This document shows, piece after piece, positions 18,430 through 29,283 of a stretch of 64,000 nt of DNA. The DNA comes from Synchiropus splendidus (taxonomy: Eukaryota > Chordata > Actinopteri > Syngnathiformes > Callionymidae). The translations under genes were made by a program, and so were the position numbers. The notes below the pieces were generated by a model, which searched no databases, was not told the DNA's origin, and was given only the letters and a program-made list of their open reading frames with translations. Every line of letters begins with the position of its first letter. The first letter of the stretch is position 1. The stretch is taken from positions 17,347,001 to 17,411,000 of the forward strand of contig NC_071347.1 of assembly GCF_027744825.2 (NCBI RefSeq), written 5' to 3'.

Positions 18430-19980
18430 TGATCTGTCCTCAGGTATGTGGACCTAACCTAAACAATAAACAGTAACAAACCCTTTAGCAAAAACAAACA
18501 AGTGCAGGTGGTTGTTGACCTACAAACAGCCATGGATGTCCTGAAACAAGATTTAATCTTTCCGCCATGACGTGGCGTCACCTTCAACCACTAGCCTGTA
18601 TGCTACCGGTATTTTTATTTATTTATTTAACTCAAGCTTTCTTTATCGAATATTCAACAAAGCTCACCACAATTGTGTGGAGCGTTTTTTCCACAATAAC
18701 AAACAAGTTAAGCATGAAATATATAAAATTATATAATTAAATAGATAACAAAAACAAATAAAAAATAATAATAATACACATAAAAATATGCCAGAATACA
18801 AGTGTTTGTGTCCATCTCTCCAACAAATAGTAGAACCGTCTGCCATATCTTTGTGTGTTTAGAAAATGTACCCATAGTTGTGTATTTTCTCTAATGTTAA
18901 ATGTTCCATGACATTTCTCAGACATTGTTTGAAAGTTGGGGGGTGGGGATCTTTCCATTTTGACAAAGTAAGATGTCTTGCCAATAAAGTAGAAAACTTA
19001 ACAACAATTATACTTGGTTTGTTAATATGTTTTCTTGCTTGTGGCCAGACACCAAAACACAGCTGTCATGACTGACAGTCTGATCTCTGTTCCTTTGACA
19101 GAAATGCAAAAATTGGCTGCCAGAGCTGCTCTAAGCGTCGGCAGGAGCAAAACGTGAAATAACGCGGCTTTTCAGCTTTTCATCGATTGTGGGGTACAAT
19201 TGTAAAGAGAATTACAGAGAATCTTTTAATGTGGTGTTTTAAAAATTACTTTTGAGGTACTTCAAATGTAGCAACCTTCGTGTTCCGTCAGGTGAGTCTT
19301 CACATGTCGAGCGTGTGAATATCAGTGATCCTTCGTGTTTGGATCTAGTAAACCATAAACACAGCATGAGGGTTTCAATGAGATCAGAGTCGAGTGGGCT
19401 GGAGATATCAGGTAATGCTGGCCAGGATCTAGAGTGAAAGTAAAAGAATTTGGTTTTATATTACATCCCTCCAATCATGTTAGTTGGTATAGAAATATAA
19501 AAATAGAATAAACAAAACTCATCTGTCTGGAAATAGCCCTTGAGCAGTATGTTTGAAGACAGCCAAACTAGCTGGTTGAAAAGAGTTTATTAATCCAGTT
19601 GACCTGCCATTAATGTTAGCACGCTTTTGCTTGTTTATTATTAAACTTGCATATATATAATGAATGATTTTATGAAACCTAAAACATGAAGCCTGTGTTG
19701 GAATTCGAGGGAGGGAGTGACAAAGAATTTGTCATCGAATAAAGATGTCATTGAAGTCCTTTTAATTTAATATTGCACTTGTCAGGAATATAGCCTTTTT
19801 TTCTGTCTGCAGGAGGTGAGACAGCTCTGTGACGGGAATATACCTGGTGTCCACTAGAGGACGCAATTGTCCGACGTCCTCCAATGGATTTTTCCACCGA
19901 GTCCACTGAGAAAATATATAAATATTGAAACACATAACACGAACTTTCACAGGAAAATATCAAGACCCTTATTGTTGGAG
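18430..19980. other. Spacer between the ahcyl2 5' end and the chrm2 3' end
   Basis: No coding exon is recognisable. The minus-strand ahcyl2 promoter should lie in the left part (about 18.3-18.6 kb), but I see no TATA box or CpG-rich block that fixes it. An ATTT-type simple stretch occurs at about 18611-18630. AT-rich sequence around 18.7-19.0 kb may be old repeat, and I cannot name it. A CTCF-like core lies at 19851-19864. Confidence 0.4.
19851..19864 (+). promoter_or_regulatory. CTCF-like motif, forward orientation
   Basis: CCACTAGAGGACGC differs from a good CTCF core at one position. It lies next to the 3' end of the muscarinic receptor gene and points toward the reverse core at 32478-32491. 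Confidence 0.3.
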
Positions 19981-19986
19981 ATATAT

Positions 19987-19992
19987 TTTATT
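19987..19992 (-). terminator. Candidate polyadenylation signal of the muscarinic receptor gene
   Basis: AATAAA on the minus strand about 320 bp past the receptor stop codon. This is an inference from position; other AT-rich hexamers are near. Confidence 0.35.
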
Positions 19993-20309
19993 TTCTGTTA
20001 ATAAAGAATACATGAAGAGATTATTGGTGAATATCACATTTCTGCCACTGCGTCTTCCCATTGAGACAATATTTCATAAACGGGGACAAAAACACAGACT
20101 TCTACATTGCATACTTTCATCATGGACATCAGAAAATCTTGGTAATAGATTCTACAGAACATTTTAAGAGGGCAAAGATCACAACAAGTTTAAGCACTAG
20201 ATCACAATAAGTTTTTATATTGTTCATTTCACAAAGAAATATATTTACATCAGTTTTACTGTCGTTGTTTTAAAGATATACCGCATGTGCAGTGGGAGTG
20301 GGCTGTGTT

Positions 20310-23026
20310 TCACCGCGCGGAGCGTATGTTCTTGTACTGGCACAGGAGCAGATGTTTGAAGGTGTTTTTAAAAGTAGTGTTGCAGAGAGCGTAGCAGGCC
20401 GGGTTGATGGTGCTGTTGATGTAGCAGAGCCAGTAGCCGATGGTCCAAAGTGTGTTTGGAATGCACTCGGAGCAGAAGGTGTTGATCAGGACCATCACAT
20501 TGTATGGAGTCCATGTGACCACGAAGGCAACCAGGATGGCCATGATGGTGCGTGTTACTTTCTTCTCCCTGGAAGATGCTCCCTTCCTTTTCCACTTTGC
20601 CACTGCAGTCTGCTTCGTCACCTGTGGTGGAGACACACAAAAGGGATCGCTAACTTACAAGACCGTTTTTGCCCTAAGTCAGAGTATGATGTGGCCTTGC
20701 CTAAAGTGGTTGCTCATTGGTTTTCAGGCAGTTATTCTTACTAGGGAACATATCAGTATCTGTGTATCAAAGCTGTCTGGATGGAAGCAAGCATGAATGA
20801 CAGAGCTGGCTGTAGATGAGGTTTCATTTTCCCACTGAAAATATTGAAAACATTGAAACGTTTTAAAACATTTATTTTGTGCTCAAAACTGGCAATATAT
20901 TTTATTAGACTGTTGTCATTAAACCTAATAATTTCAATGTTACATATTACCTACAATACAATATTATTGTAGTTTGTAAACAAAACTAAGAATTGTATAA
21001 CTTGATGATTATCAAACTTGATGTATGATGTTATGGAAACAATCTGTCATGGTGATGATCAAGTCATGCAACAAAGCAGTGTTAATATAATTTATTGAAC
21101 TACTCATTCCTTCTTTCATTTTCTCAAGCATATTTCCATTCAAGAGACCAGGAGTCAACTTGGCCTCAAAAGTCTGGACGGGATCCAGACCATCACATGT
21201 GCTAATCTTAAAGCCCCGGGGCCAAATCCCACCCGCCAAGTCGTGGTGATTACGCCTATCAAAAATTCATCAGAAAAATATTGATGCTGGGAAAGAGTGT
21301 GAGGGTTTGCACTTGTGTTGTGAGTCAGTGGCAGACAGTTCAAGGTCACCACGGGGAAAGCTTTCGCTTAAATTCAAAGATTTCTGTTCGGCCTGCAACT
21401 TGAACTGTGTTGTGGGGTTCAGTTCGACACCCCTGCTCGACAGTCACAAATTAGAGTTAGCGTTTGAACTGTGGGAGGAAACCTGAGTTGCCGGAGTCAG
21501 TTGAGTCATCACATTATTTAGATCAACATCCACACCCAGAAGGGAAGTACTTTCTGTCAATGCAGAAGGAGATTTCAAGACCTAATATGTTCTAGACATG
21601 GGAAGTTGAATCTGTTCAGGGCAAACCAAGCCGTGGTTGTCAGGGCACAGATGCCAACATCTACTTCCTTTGAATGTGACTATCTGAGCAGTCAGCAGTG
21701 AGATAGCATATATCTAGGCAAGTACCCAGCCTGTCTTTGTCAGAAGGATCTATTTAAAAAAACAGAGAAGGAAGAATCAGGTCGTCCAGTTGGCGTCTGC
21801 TAACACCATGGAACTGGCATTTCTACGTAGTGGTTGGTGGAGAAGAGCAATTTACCTTGAACAAATTCTTGGAGACCAAACTTTGCCTATCAGCAGCCGA
21901 AGTAGTCGGGGATGGAGGCGAGGTCTCGTTTCTCTTCTCGTTCGATGCCTTCTGTGATGAGGCGGACAGCTCAGTGTCCTTGGAGGTTGAAGCATGGATG
22001 GTGTCTGCCAGTTCCTCCGCCTGCTCCGGATCCTTGCGGGGAGGACTTCCATTCTGCTGCTGCAGTGTTTGCTTCTGCTTGCCATTTGCCACCTCCTGCT
22101 TCTCTGCCGTGGCTCTGAGGCAGTTGTTCTCACATGGGTCGTCTTGACTGTGAGAAGGAACCTCTCCGGCACTGATCCCAGAGGACTTCCTGCTGTTCCT
22201 CCTCACACGACTGCGGCTGGCCTTGGAGATGCGCCAGTAGAGGTAGATCATGATGGCCACCGGCAGGTAAAACGCTGCAATGGCCGTCCCAAAAGTCACC
22301 ACAGGGTTGGAGAAGAATTGGATGTAGCACTCTCCCGGAGGAACGGTCCTTACGCCCACGATGAACTGCCAGAACAAGATGGCCGGAGCCCAGAGGATGA
22401 AGGACAACACCCAGGCAGCTGCGATCATCAGTCCTGCCATTTTGGTGCTGCGGCGTGTCGGGTAGCTGAGCGGCTTGGTGACGCAGAAGTAGCGGTCAAA
22501 GCTAATGATGAGCAGGTTCATGACTGAGGCGTTGCTGACAACGTAGTCCACCGCCAACCAAAGGTCACACACCACTGGTCCCAGAGGCCAGTAGCCGATC
22601 ACAATATAGACGGTGTACAGGTTCATGGAGCAGACGCCGATAATGAGGTCTGCACAGGCCAGGCTGAACAAGAAGTAGTTGTTGACGGTCTGCAGGTTCC
22701 TGTTTACCTTTGGAGAAGCAAAAGATTACAGGCCGTCAGATGCTAATCCATTTGTGGTCTGGTGCTTTCTCATTTCAATTGCATTAGCATAGCAGACCAG
22801 GACAACTCCAGCATCTGTATGTCGACGAAGAGGTGCGCGTTCCAATCCAGTCATAAATAATCCATACCTTTATGGAGAGCATGACCAAGATGTTCCCCAC
22901 GACAGTGATCAGGCTGAGGGATCCGGCCACGATGGTGATGATGACGATCTCCACCGTGGAGTACAGGCTCCCGGATGAGAGGCCGCTTTGGCTGCTGTTG
23001 CCGTGCGATGGACTCGGATTCTCCAT
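20310..23026 (-). CDS. chrm2: Muscarinic acetylcholine receptor M2-type, complete, three coding exons
   Basis: Coding exons, right to left: 22868-23026 (53 codons), 21856-22707 (284 codons) and 20310-20621 (103 codons plus TGA). The protein has 440 residues, against 466 in human M2. The start at 23026 has a good context (GCCAAAATGG). The N-terminus has an NSS glycosylation site. Class A receptor landmarks are present: TM3 Asp in [18 protein letters not shown], the TM6 WTPYN set, TM7 [16 protein letters not shown], and a Cys-containing tail. [28 protein letters not shown] and [16 protein letters not shown] favour M2 over M4. This is a plasma-membrane receptor coupling to Gi/o. The third intracellular loop is short and diverged. 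It may be the teleost chrm2b copy. The introns fall in the first and third intracellular loops, whereas mammalian muscarinic coding regions are intronless. Confidence 0.88.
21149..21435. mobile_element. hAT-type element remnant in the second coding intron of chrm2
   Basis: The right edge read inward on the minus strand starts CAGGGGTGTCGAACTGAAC, the familiar vertebrate hAT terminus. The left edge starts CAGGAGTCAACTTGGCCTC. Inside, at about 21212-21242, lies a diverged copy of the 'gccccggggccaaatcc...cccgccaag' subterminal block typical of this group. The flanks do not show a clear 8-bp duplication. It is a short deletion derivative without a transposase. Confidence 0.6.
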
Positions 23027-23628
23027 TTTGGCAGTTGTCCTCACAGACGCTTCAAGCTGGAGTCATAAAGATGAGTATCATTACAGTTGGAGGAGAACTT
23101 TGATCCCGTCAGCACAGTAACGGTCGCAGAGACAAACTCCGCAGTTGGGCCCGCTTTCAGAGCGAACCAGGTGAGCAAATAAAAAACTCCGGCAGCTGTG
23201 TGTTAAAATATAGAGCAGCGTCCCACATTTTCATATCAGGAAAACACATCACAGTCTGCAGGCAGCTTCCAGCTGGAAGGCAGGACATCTGTTCAGAAAC
23301 GCCAGTGAAATTTTTAAATCTCTCTCTGATTCATTGTGAGGCTGGAAGGATACTGTAAAGCATCACTCTTCATTTATTCTCTTTTTTGTGTTTATAAATC
23401 AGAAACCCAAAAAATGAATCGTAACAATAACATTTTCCTTCAGATACTTCAGATATTTTAGTTTTGGAATCCAATTGTTTCATGAGAATATTGTCGGTGG
23501 AGACATTTAAATAATCTGAGCTGCAGCTTTGTCTAGAATAAACCAGTTTTATCCGCCTGTTTTGATCCTTGAGATTTTCTTTTAAAGTATATTGTTTCAT
23601 TCTCTCATTGAATTACAAGTCTTAGCTT

Positions 23629-23692
23629 TGGGCAAGGCCCTTGTATTATCCATTCTAAGTTGCTTTGGATAAATCTGTCTGAAATGTATTCA
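23629..23692 (+). repeat. SINE 3' tail fragment
   Basis: The words GGGCAAGGCCC, TAAGTTGCTTTGGATAAA and TCTGTCTGAAATG reproduce, with changes, the tail shared by many fish SINEs ('...gctttggataaaagcgtctgctaaatg...'). Only the tail is recognisable. Confidence 0.55.
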
Positions 23693-26600
23693 TTGTATCA
23701 GACAGCTACCTTTCTTTTAACCCCCCCACCCCTGTGTTGTGTTTATTTTTCATTATTGTTTACTACCGTCCCTTCTGCGCAAAAAATGCCATGAATATGG
23801 CATGCATTTTTTTTTGTCGAAGAAACAGAAATGTTTAAATGTTCTGTATTTTTCAAAGTGTGTGTTTTGTAGTGGCAGATTAACAAAGGCGTAATTTATT
23901 GGCTTAAAAATAAACATTATTCTGCTTACACTGACCAGAGTGGACAGACTGTTTCCTTTCACTTAACTGACCTGAAGTCTGAGCTGTGATGGACATCTGA
24001 TCTGACAGTTCAGCCATCAGAATGTAAAGAGGATATAAATCCTCCAGTGACTTGGTTTGAATTTGAAGAGTTCCTAATCCGGGTGTGAGTGCTCGTTCAG
24101 TAATGTCAAGTTGTTTTCTTGAACCTGCATCATTTTTCGCTTCCTGCTCTCAGCGCTGTGTTTACTGCTTCCAAGAATGTTTTTTGTCCCTTCCTTTGGA
24201 TGTGCTCTGTGACTCAGGAGAGCAGTGGTACCTCTGCAGTCCATTGAAATATCCTTTGTTCCACGTGCCGTCGCAAGTGTCAGAATAAATAGAAAATAAT
24301 GAAGTGTCTTGCATTCATTCTAAAATTCCTGAAGTCATGAGGATGCTCCAGAGGGAGGCTCTTGGTCAGCTGATGCATCCTGATCAGGAAATCAATATCC
24401 AGATAGTCAGTGATGGTCCTGGTAAGACCCTGTAAGTGACTCCATTAGGCAGAGGCGATAACATCGTACTGTACCTGAGAGATGTTTCCTTCCTGCTCTT
24501 ACAGCCTGATCAAACTTCATTAGAGCGTCGCTAACTCCATCACTTACTCATCAGAGACCACTTCTGCCTCTTTTCAGTCACAGATGAGAGAAAGCTGTGT
24601 GGGTGCGTGGCTGTTACGTGTGTCACTGGTTCATATTAGCCAAGTGTTTAATAACAGGGTCAAGTGTTGAAGTCCGTTGGAGTGTTTTTATGACAAGGAC
24701 AGGAAGCTCTTGAAGTGAGGCTTGTGTGCTGCTGAACGTGGCTAGATTCTGCTTCGCATGTTGCCTGTTCTGTTGTTTTCCCTCAGATTATTGAATCACA
24801 TTTCTGTGTCACGCTCTTAGTACCATTGTCAAATTAGTCTTGATCCGACGTACTAGTGTTGTAAGCTAATAGTTGTGTTATTAGAGAACATTTTTGTTCA
24901 TATTTGTTTTGTTTGTCTGTTGAAATGCTTTGATTCTTTACATAAAATGTGACAAGAGGAAGGAAGTCTAGGCTACTTTGCATAGACTGCTGCCCCTGTG
25001 ACTTGAAAAAAAAAATCTCAAATTGATTAATTTATTTCATTGGGGTTTTTTTTTTGACGATTTGAAAAACGTACGTTTTCCTTTAGCTTTCCTAACTTTT
25101 AACTTCCTTTAACCTTTAACTTATTTACATAAAACTTGAAGAGAGGAGGGAAGTTGACATTATTTTTTGTTCGGATTTTGCTGTGCTGTTACATGATGGG
25201 ATTTCATTGTTTTCCTTTAAATAATGTGTACATTGTTCTCCTCAGCAGAGTCATGAGGGCAAGCTCCTGCCTCTTGAGGACACATACATTCAGCAACCAC
25301 TCACATCTACCAGCCATTTGGAATCATCAACGAGCCTCTGTATACTTCTGAAGATATACATTTAATGTACAGTATATCTTCAGATGTACATTGTTAAAAA
25401 GAAGTTTTCTCTTAACCCATAGCTGCCTGGGAAGCAAACCACTTCTCCACTGTGCTTCCTGTGTCACTGCAAGCCCCTTTAAACTGATATGTAATTCAGT
25501 TGTGGGCATTCTGGAGTAGTCAATGCTCCTCATGTCATACATCCCAAATGTAATTCTTTATTGATTATGTAATCCTCCCCTCATTCCCCCCTTCGCCTTC
25601 TATCCCACCGTCTGCTATGATTGGCTCTGATGCCCAACTTTTGGTTAAGAATTAACCTTTGTATTATTGATTAACTGAAGGGGAATGTTTCAGATGGAAG
25701 GAAGCGGAGTGTGCCATTTAGCCACACACTGGTTATTGGTTCTAAACATGTGTGTGGTCGCATTAACAGGCTTTAAAGCTTTTCTTCTTCTGAAATTCCT
25801 GCAAAATCATTTGCGCATGAGTGAGTCAGACTCGGAGGCTGAATCCTAAATTTAGCTTTGACTCTCGACTCAACTAAATTTGTGGCAAATCAATGGCAAA
25901 AATGATCAATAAACAACAGTTGGGCCTTTTCTTCTTTGTGCATTTCCTAGAGGTTCATATTCTCTCAACACATTGAGCTTGGTTAGGTCTGTTAGTCATC
26001 TGACCGCATGCTTGATGACTTCTATAGTAAGTGGAAGGAGATGAAAGGGTCGTTTGTCTAACAATCCCTTCAGGTCATTCTCCTCTAGACGGGGCTGTAA
26101 TAGTCCTGACCAACATCTGACGGTTCTTCTTCCGGAGCCACTTCTGTCATTTGGAGCAGTAAATAAAAAGCAAAAACATTTGAGCCGATAATTTCTCTTA
26201 GTTGGTTTTAAAAACACATTTTTTTGTAGCTTGCTCATAAAGATTGTTCACCAAATTTAATTCAGGGCTGTCAATGAATTAAATTAAATTAGGTGAATAA
26301 GCTTCATGAACAAGCTTAAAAAAAAAAAAAAATTGAAACCAACAAAGAGAAATTATATGTTCAACTGCTCCATATGACAAAAGTTGATGTTGGTTATGAC
26401 TATTAATTGTGATAAAGTTTTAACCTATTGAAGGCCTAAATTTATTTCATCTTTTTTCCATTTCATTTGTTAAAATTAATTCTCCTTTTATGGACCAATT
26501 TCAGTCATATTCAGGCATTTTATGATCACATTTAAAATAAAAAATCAACAATGAATATCTTTCTTTAACAGAATTGTCATTCCCAGAACACTATTTTGGA

Positions 26601-29220
26601 AATCTCCGCCCCTTCTCTCAGTTGTGTCATAGATTCAGTCTACAGGTCATTCTTCATCCTGCTTACAGTACAGGGCTACTGGAGAGAGTCACACATGAGA
26701 GCAGTATTTCTTTGACAGGCACACAAACATGTGGACAATTAGACCCAGCAGATGCAACAGCTGCTCCGGTAATGCTCGTGCAGTATCTAGCAAGGTGAGC
26801 TCTGCAATAAAAAGCCGCCACAATTTACAGGCGGGTGTTTGCAAAGAGAGCAGCGCTGACATGAATCCTTCTCAGCAGACAGTACACAGCTGCCGTGGTA
26901 AAACATCTTAAATGATACGTGTCGCATTCAAAGCCTTGGCTGCGGTGATAAAAGCAGGTAGAAGTTGGTCGTGAGTTCGGTGTGCAGTGGGAAATTTCAC
27001 ATGAAGCCGAGCTGTGACCTCACACGGCGGTGCGATAGGTCAGAGTGAGCCGAGACACACAGGATCATAGGAGCATCACTACTGCAGGAGAGCCAACGTT
27101 AATGAGCAGCGGCGAGGAAGCGTAACTTGATTTCATCTTCAGCGACAACAGTATTTCAAGGGAAGTCTGCCTGCTAGAAATCAAATTTCCTTCTTCATCA
27201 AACATGCAAACCAGGCAGGGATTCCTTGGGAGCAGGGAGGCTGGGGAATCCAGACGTGGGCTGGGATGCTGGCTGAGAGCTCCGGACATGAACAGCCTGC
27301 AGGGTGCAATAAAACCTATGGAAAAAACTTTGGTTGTAAACTGATACTTCAGGTGCCTGGATGGGTTTCAGTCAATATTTCAATAAGTCAATGCTGGAAT
27401 CCTGGATGTGTCTCCTTGACATGTCTGAGGGTCCCACTGTGGGATCCTATGACCCCCCTCGCACCCACCCCACTACACACACACACCATATTGATGTACA
27501 TTTAGTTAAAAAAAAAAACGTAGTTAAAAATTAAGTAAAAAAAATCAGGGTGTTCTTCTTACCTTGTCCTACAAAGATGAGCAGCGGTTTTAGTCTCCAT
27601 GATATTCTCACCTCTGGAGCAGAGTGAAGCAGAAAGTAGCAGGATGATGCTCCTCCTCTGACAAGAACCAGTCAGTGAGCGGGTCTGCGTCTGCATGTGT
27701 TGTAGAGCCTGACAGACAGAGGTAGGAGGGGTTGTGTGTTGTGTCCCTCAAGGTAGAGCCTCCAATTTGAATAAAGGAGAGACAAGACCGAGATTCAGGA
27801 AGAAAGGTTAGCTTCAGCACCATGGAGAGCACTGGCCTCCTCCGGGCGTCCAGACGCTTGAAAGGCTGCGTCACAAGGCGGAACGTTAAAACTATTACAA
27901 GGAGAACAAAACAGAATGTGTGGCTCTGAAAACGCACTGGCTGCAGGATGTTAACCTTTAAGACCAGGTCGACCTTTTAACCAACTGGCGATGCAGTCCG
28001 CCCCAGTTGGTGGATGACCTTACTTTGATGGAATTACTAGAAAGAAGAATGGTGCGTCGTCTGAAAGCGATATTGAAAATGAAACGAGAAGCGTGCCGTC
28101 AAGCAGGCGCATGATCCAATATGAGACAATATGAGATGATTTATGATGCTTGTCTCCTCAGGACTTGTAGCTCACTGATCACATCAACGGTGGTCGGATA
28201 ATTGATTTGCTGGGAAGTGTAGTTGAACTAGAGGAGACATCTAGCGTTCTGCGCTAATCTGATAAAGGCGTAATTTTAGCTCTTTTGTGAAAACTGAAAA
28301 AATCTACCGTTCACCCCGAGGTCATGAGAGCGGCATCTATTTTTCAGCCACACAAATCGATATCAGACAGTGACTTCCCAACCGTAGCAGCATGGTGTCT
28401 TGAATATCTTGTCTCATTATGGCTTCCGGGAGTGAGAACAGTGGTGTCAGAAACAAATGCTGAACTCGGAGGTTTACTATGAATTCGGTAAGTCTGCAGA
28501 GGTCATTGCGACTATAGTCCCATCCATTCATACTGCTGCACCTGCTGCTTTGGAGGTGTTCTCCGGCTGCAGTGGGAAACACAGACTGGGTCATGGAAGG
28601 CAAGTTCTGCTCTGCGTGGTCCGATCCAACAGGACAGATGTAGTAGCTTGTGTTGTGCATGAAGGCAATGCTGTTTCCGATGTGGAGAAGCATGTTTCAG
28701 AGATAGGATGCAGAGAACGCTGATCATGCTGATCTTCTCGCACATCAGAAGGTAACCTTCAATAACAAATCCCTTTGGTATGAGGAGGAACATTTAAGAA
28801 GTTTTTCAGAAAGGTCCAAGTCTTTCATCATGACTCAGCCACCCTGAGAAGCTTAAAACACAGCCTCGGCATGTAATCCGGACACGTCCCAGACTCACTG
28901 GATCTCTTCACTAAGATGTCCGGTGCTACCTTCCCTTCGGTCGGAGGTTGAGAATGGATGGTGATTAGTGAGTGTGAAGCTGGAAGACATAATGAGAAAC
29001 CTGATTTATTTGAGGTGGCTTGATCAAGGCCAGTCAGGCTTTCTCTTATTTTTTAATTCTCCGTTGGACAATTCATTTCTCTAGATTGCTAGGTGTTAAA
29101 GAGGCTTTATTCATGGTCGCTAAGTTTAAATCTGAACATATTCACGATGAGTTTTCTCTGACACTTCAGCAAAAGAGAAGTCAGAGGAAACTCATTGTGA
29201 GTTTTCTCTGACTATAAGGA

Positions 29221-29283
29221 CCAGCTAACTAGCTAACTGGCTAACTAGCTGGACCTTTTTATTTTCCACTAAAAGGTCCAGCT
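29221..29283. repeat. 8-bp tandem repeat joined to a perfect inverted repeat
   Basis: Positions 29223-29250 hold AGCTAACT-type 8-mers repeated about three times. The last copy runs into AGCTGGACCTTTT (29247-29259), whose exact reverse complement AAAAGGTCCAGCT lies at 29271-29283. This gives a 13-bp stem with an 11-nt loop. It may be the end of a foldback element; no coding context is seen. Confidence 0.7.

Noticed and set aside
21994..22527. Plus-strand frame of 177 codons
   Set aside because: Antisense shadow of the large muscarinic receptor exon.
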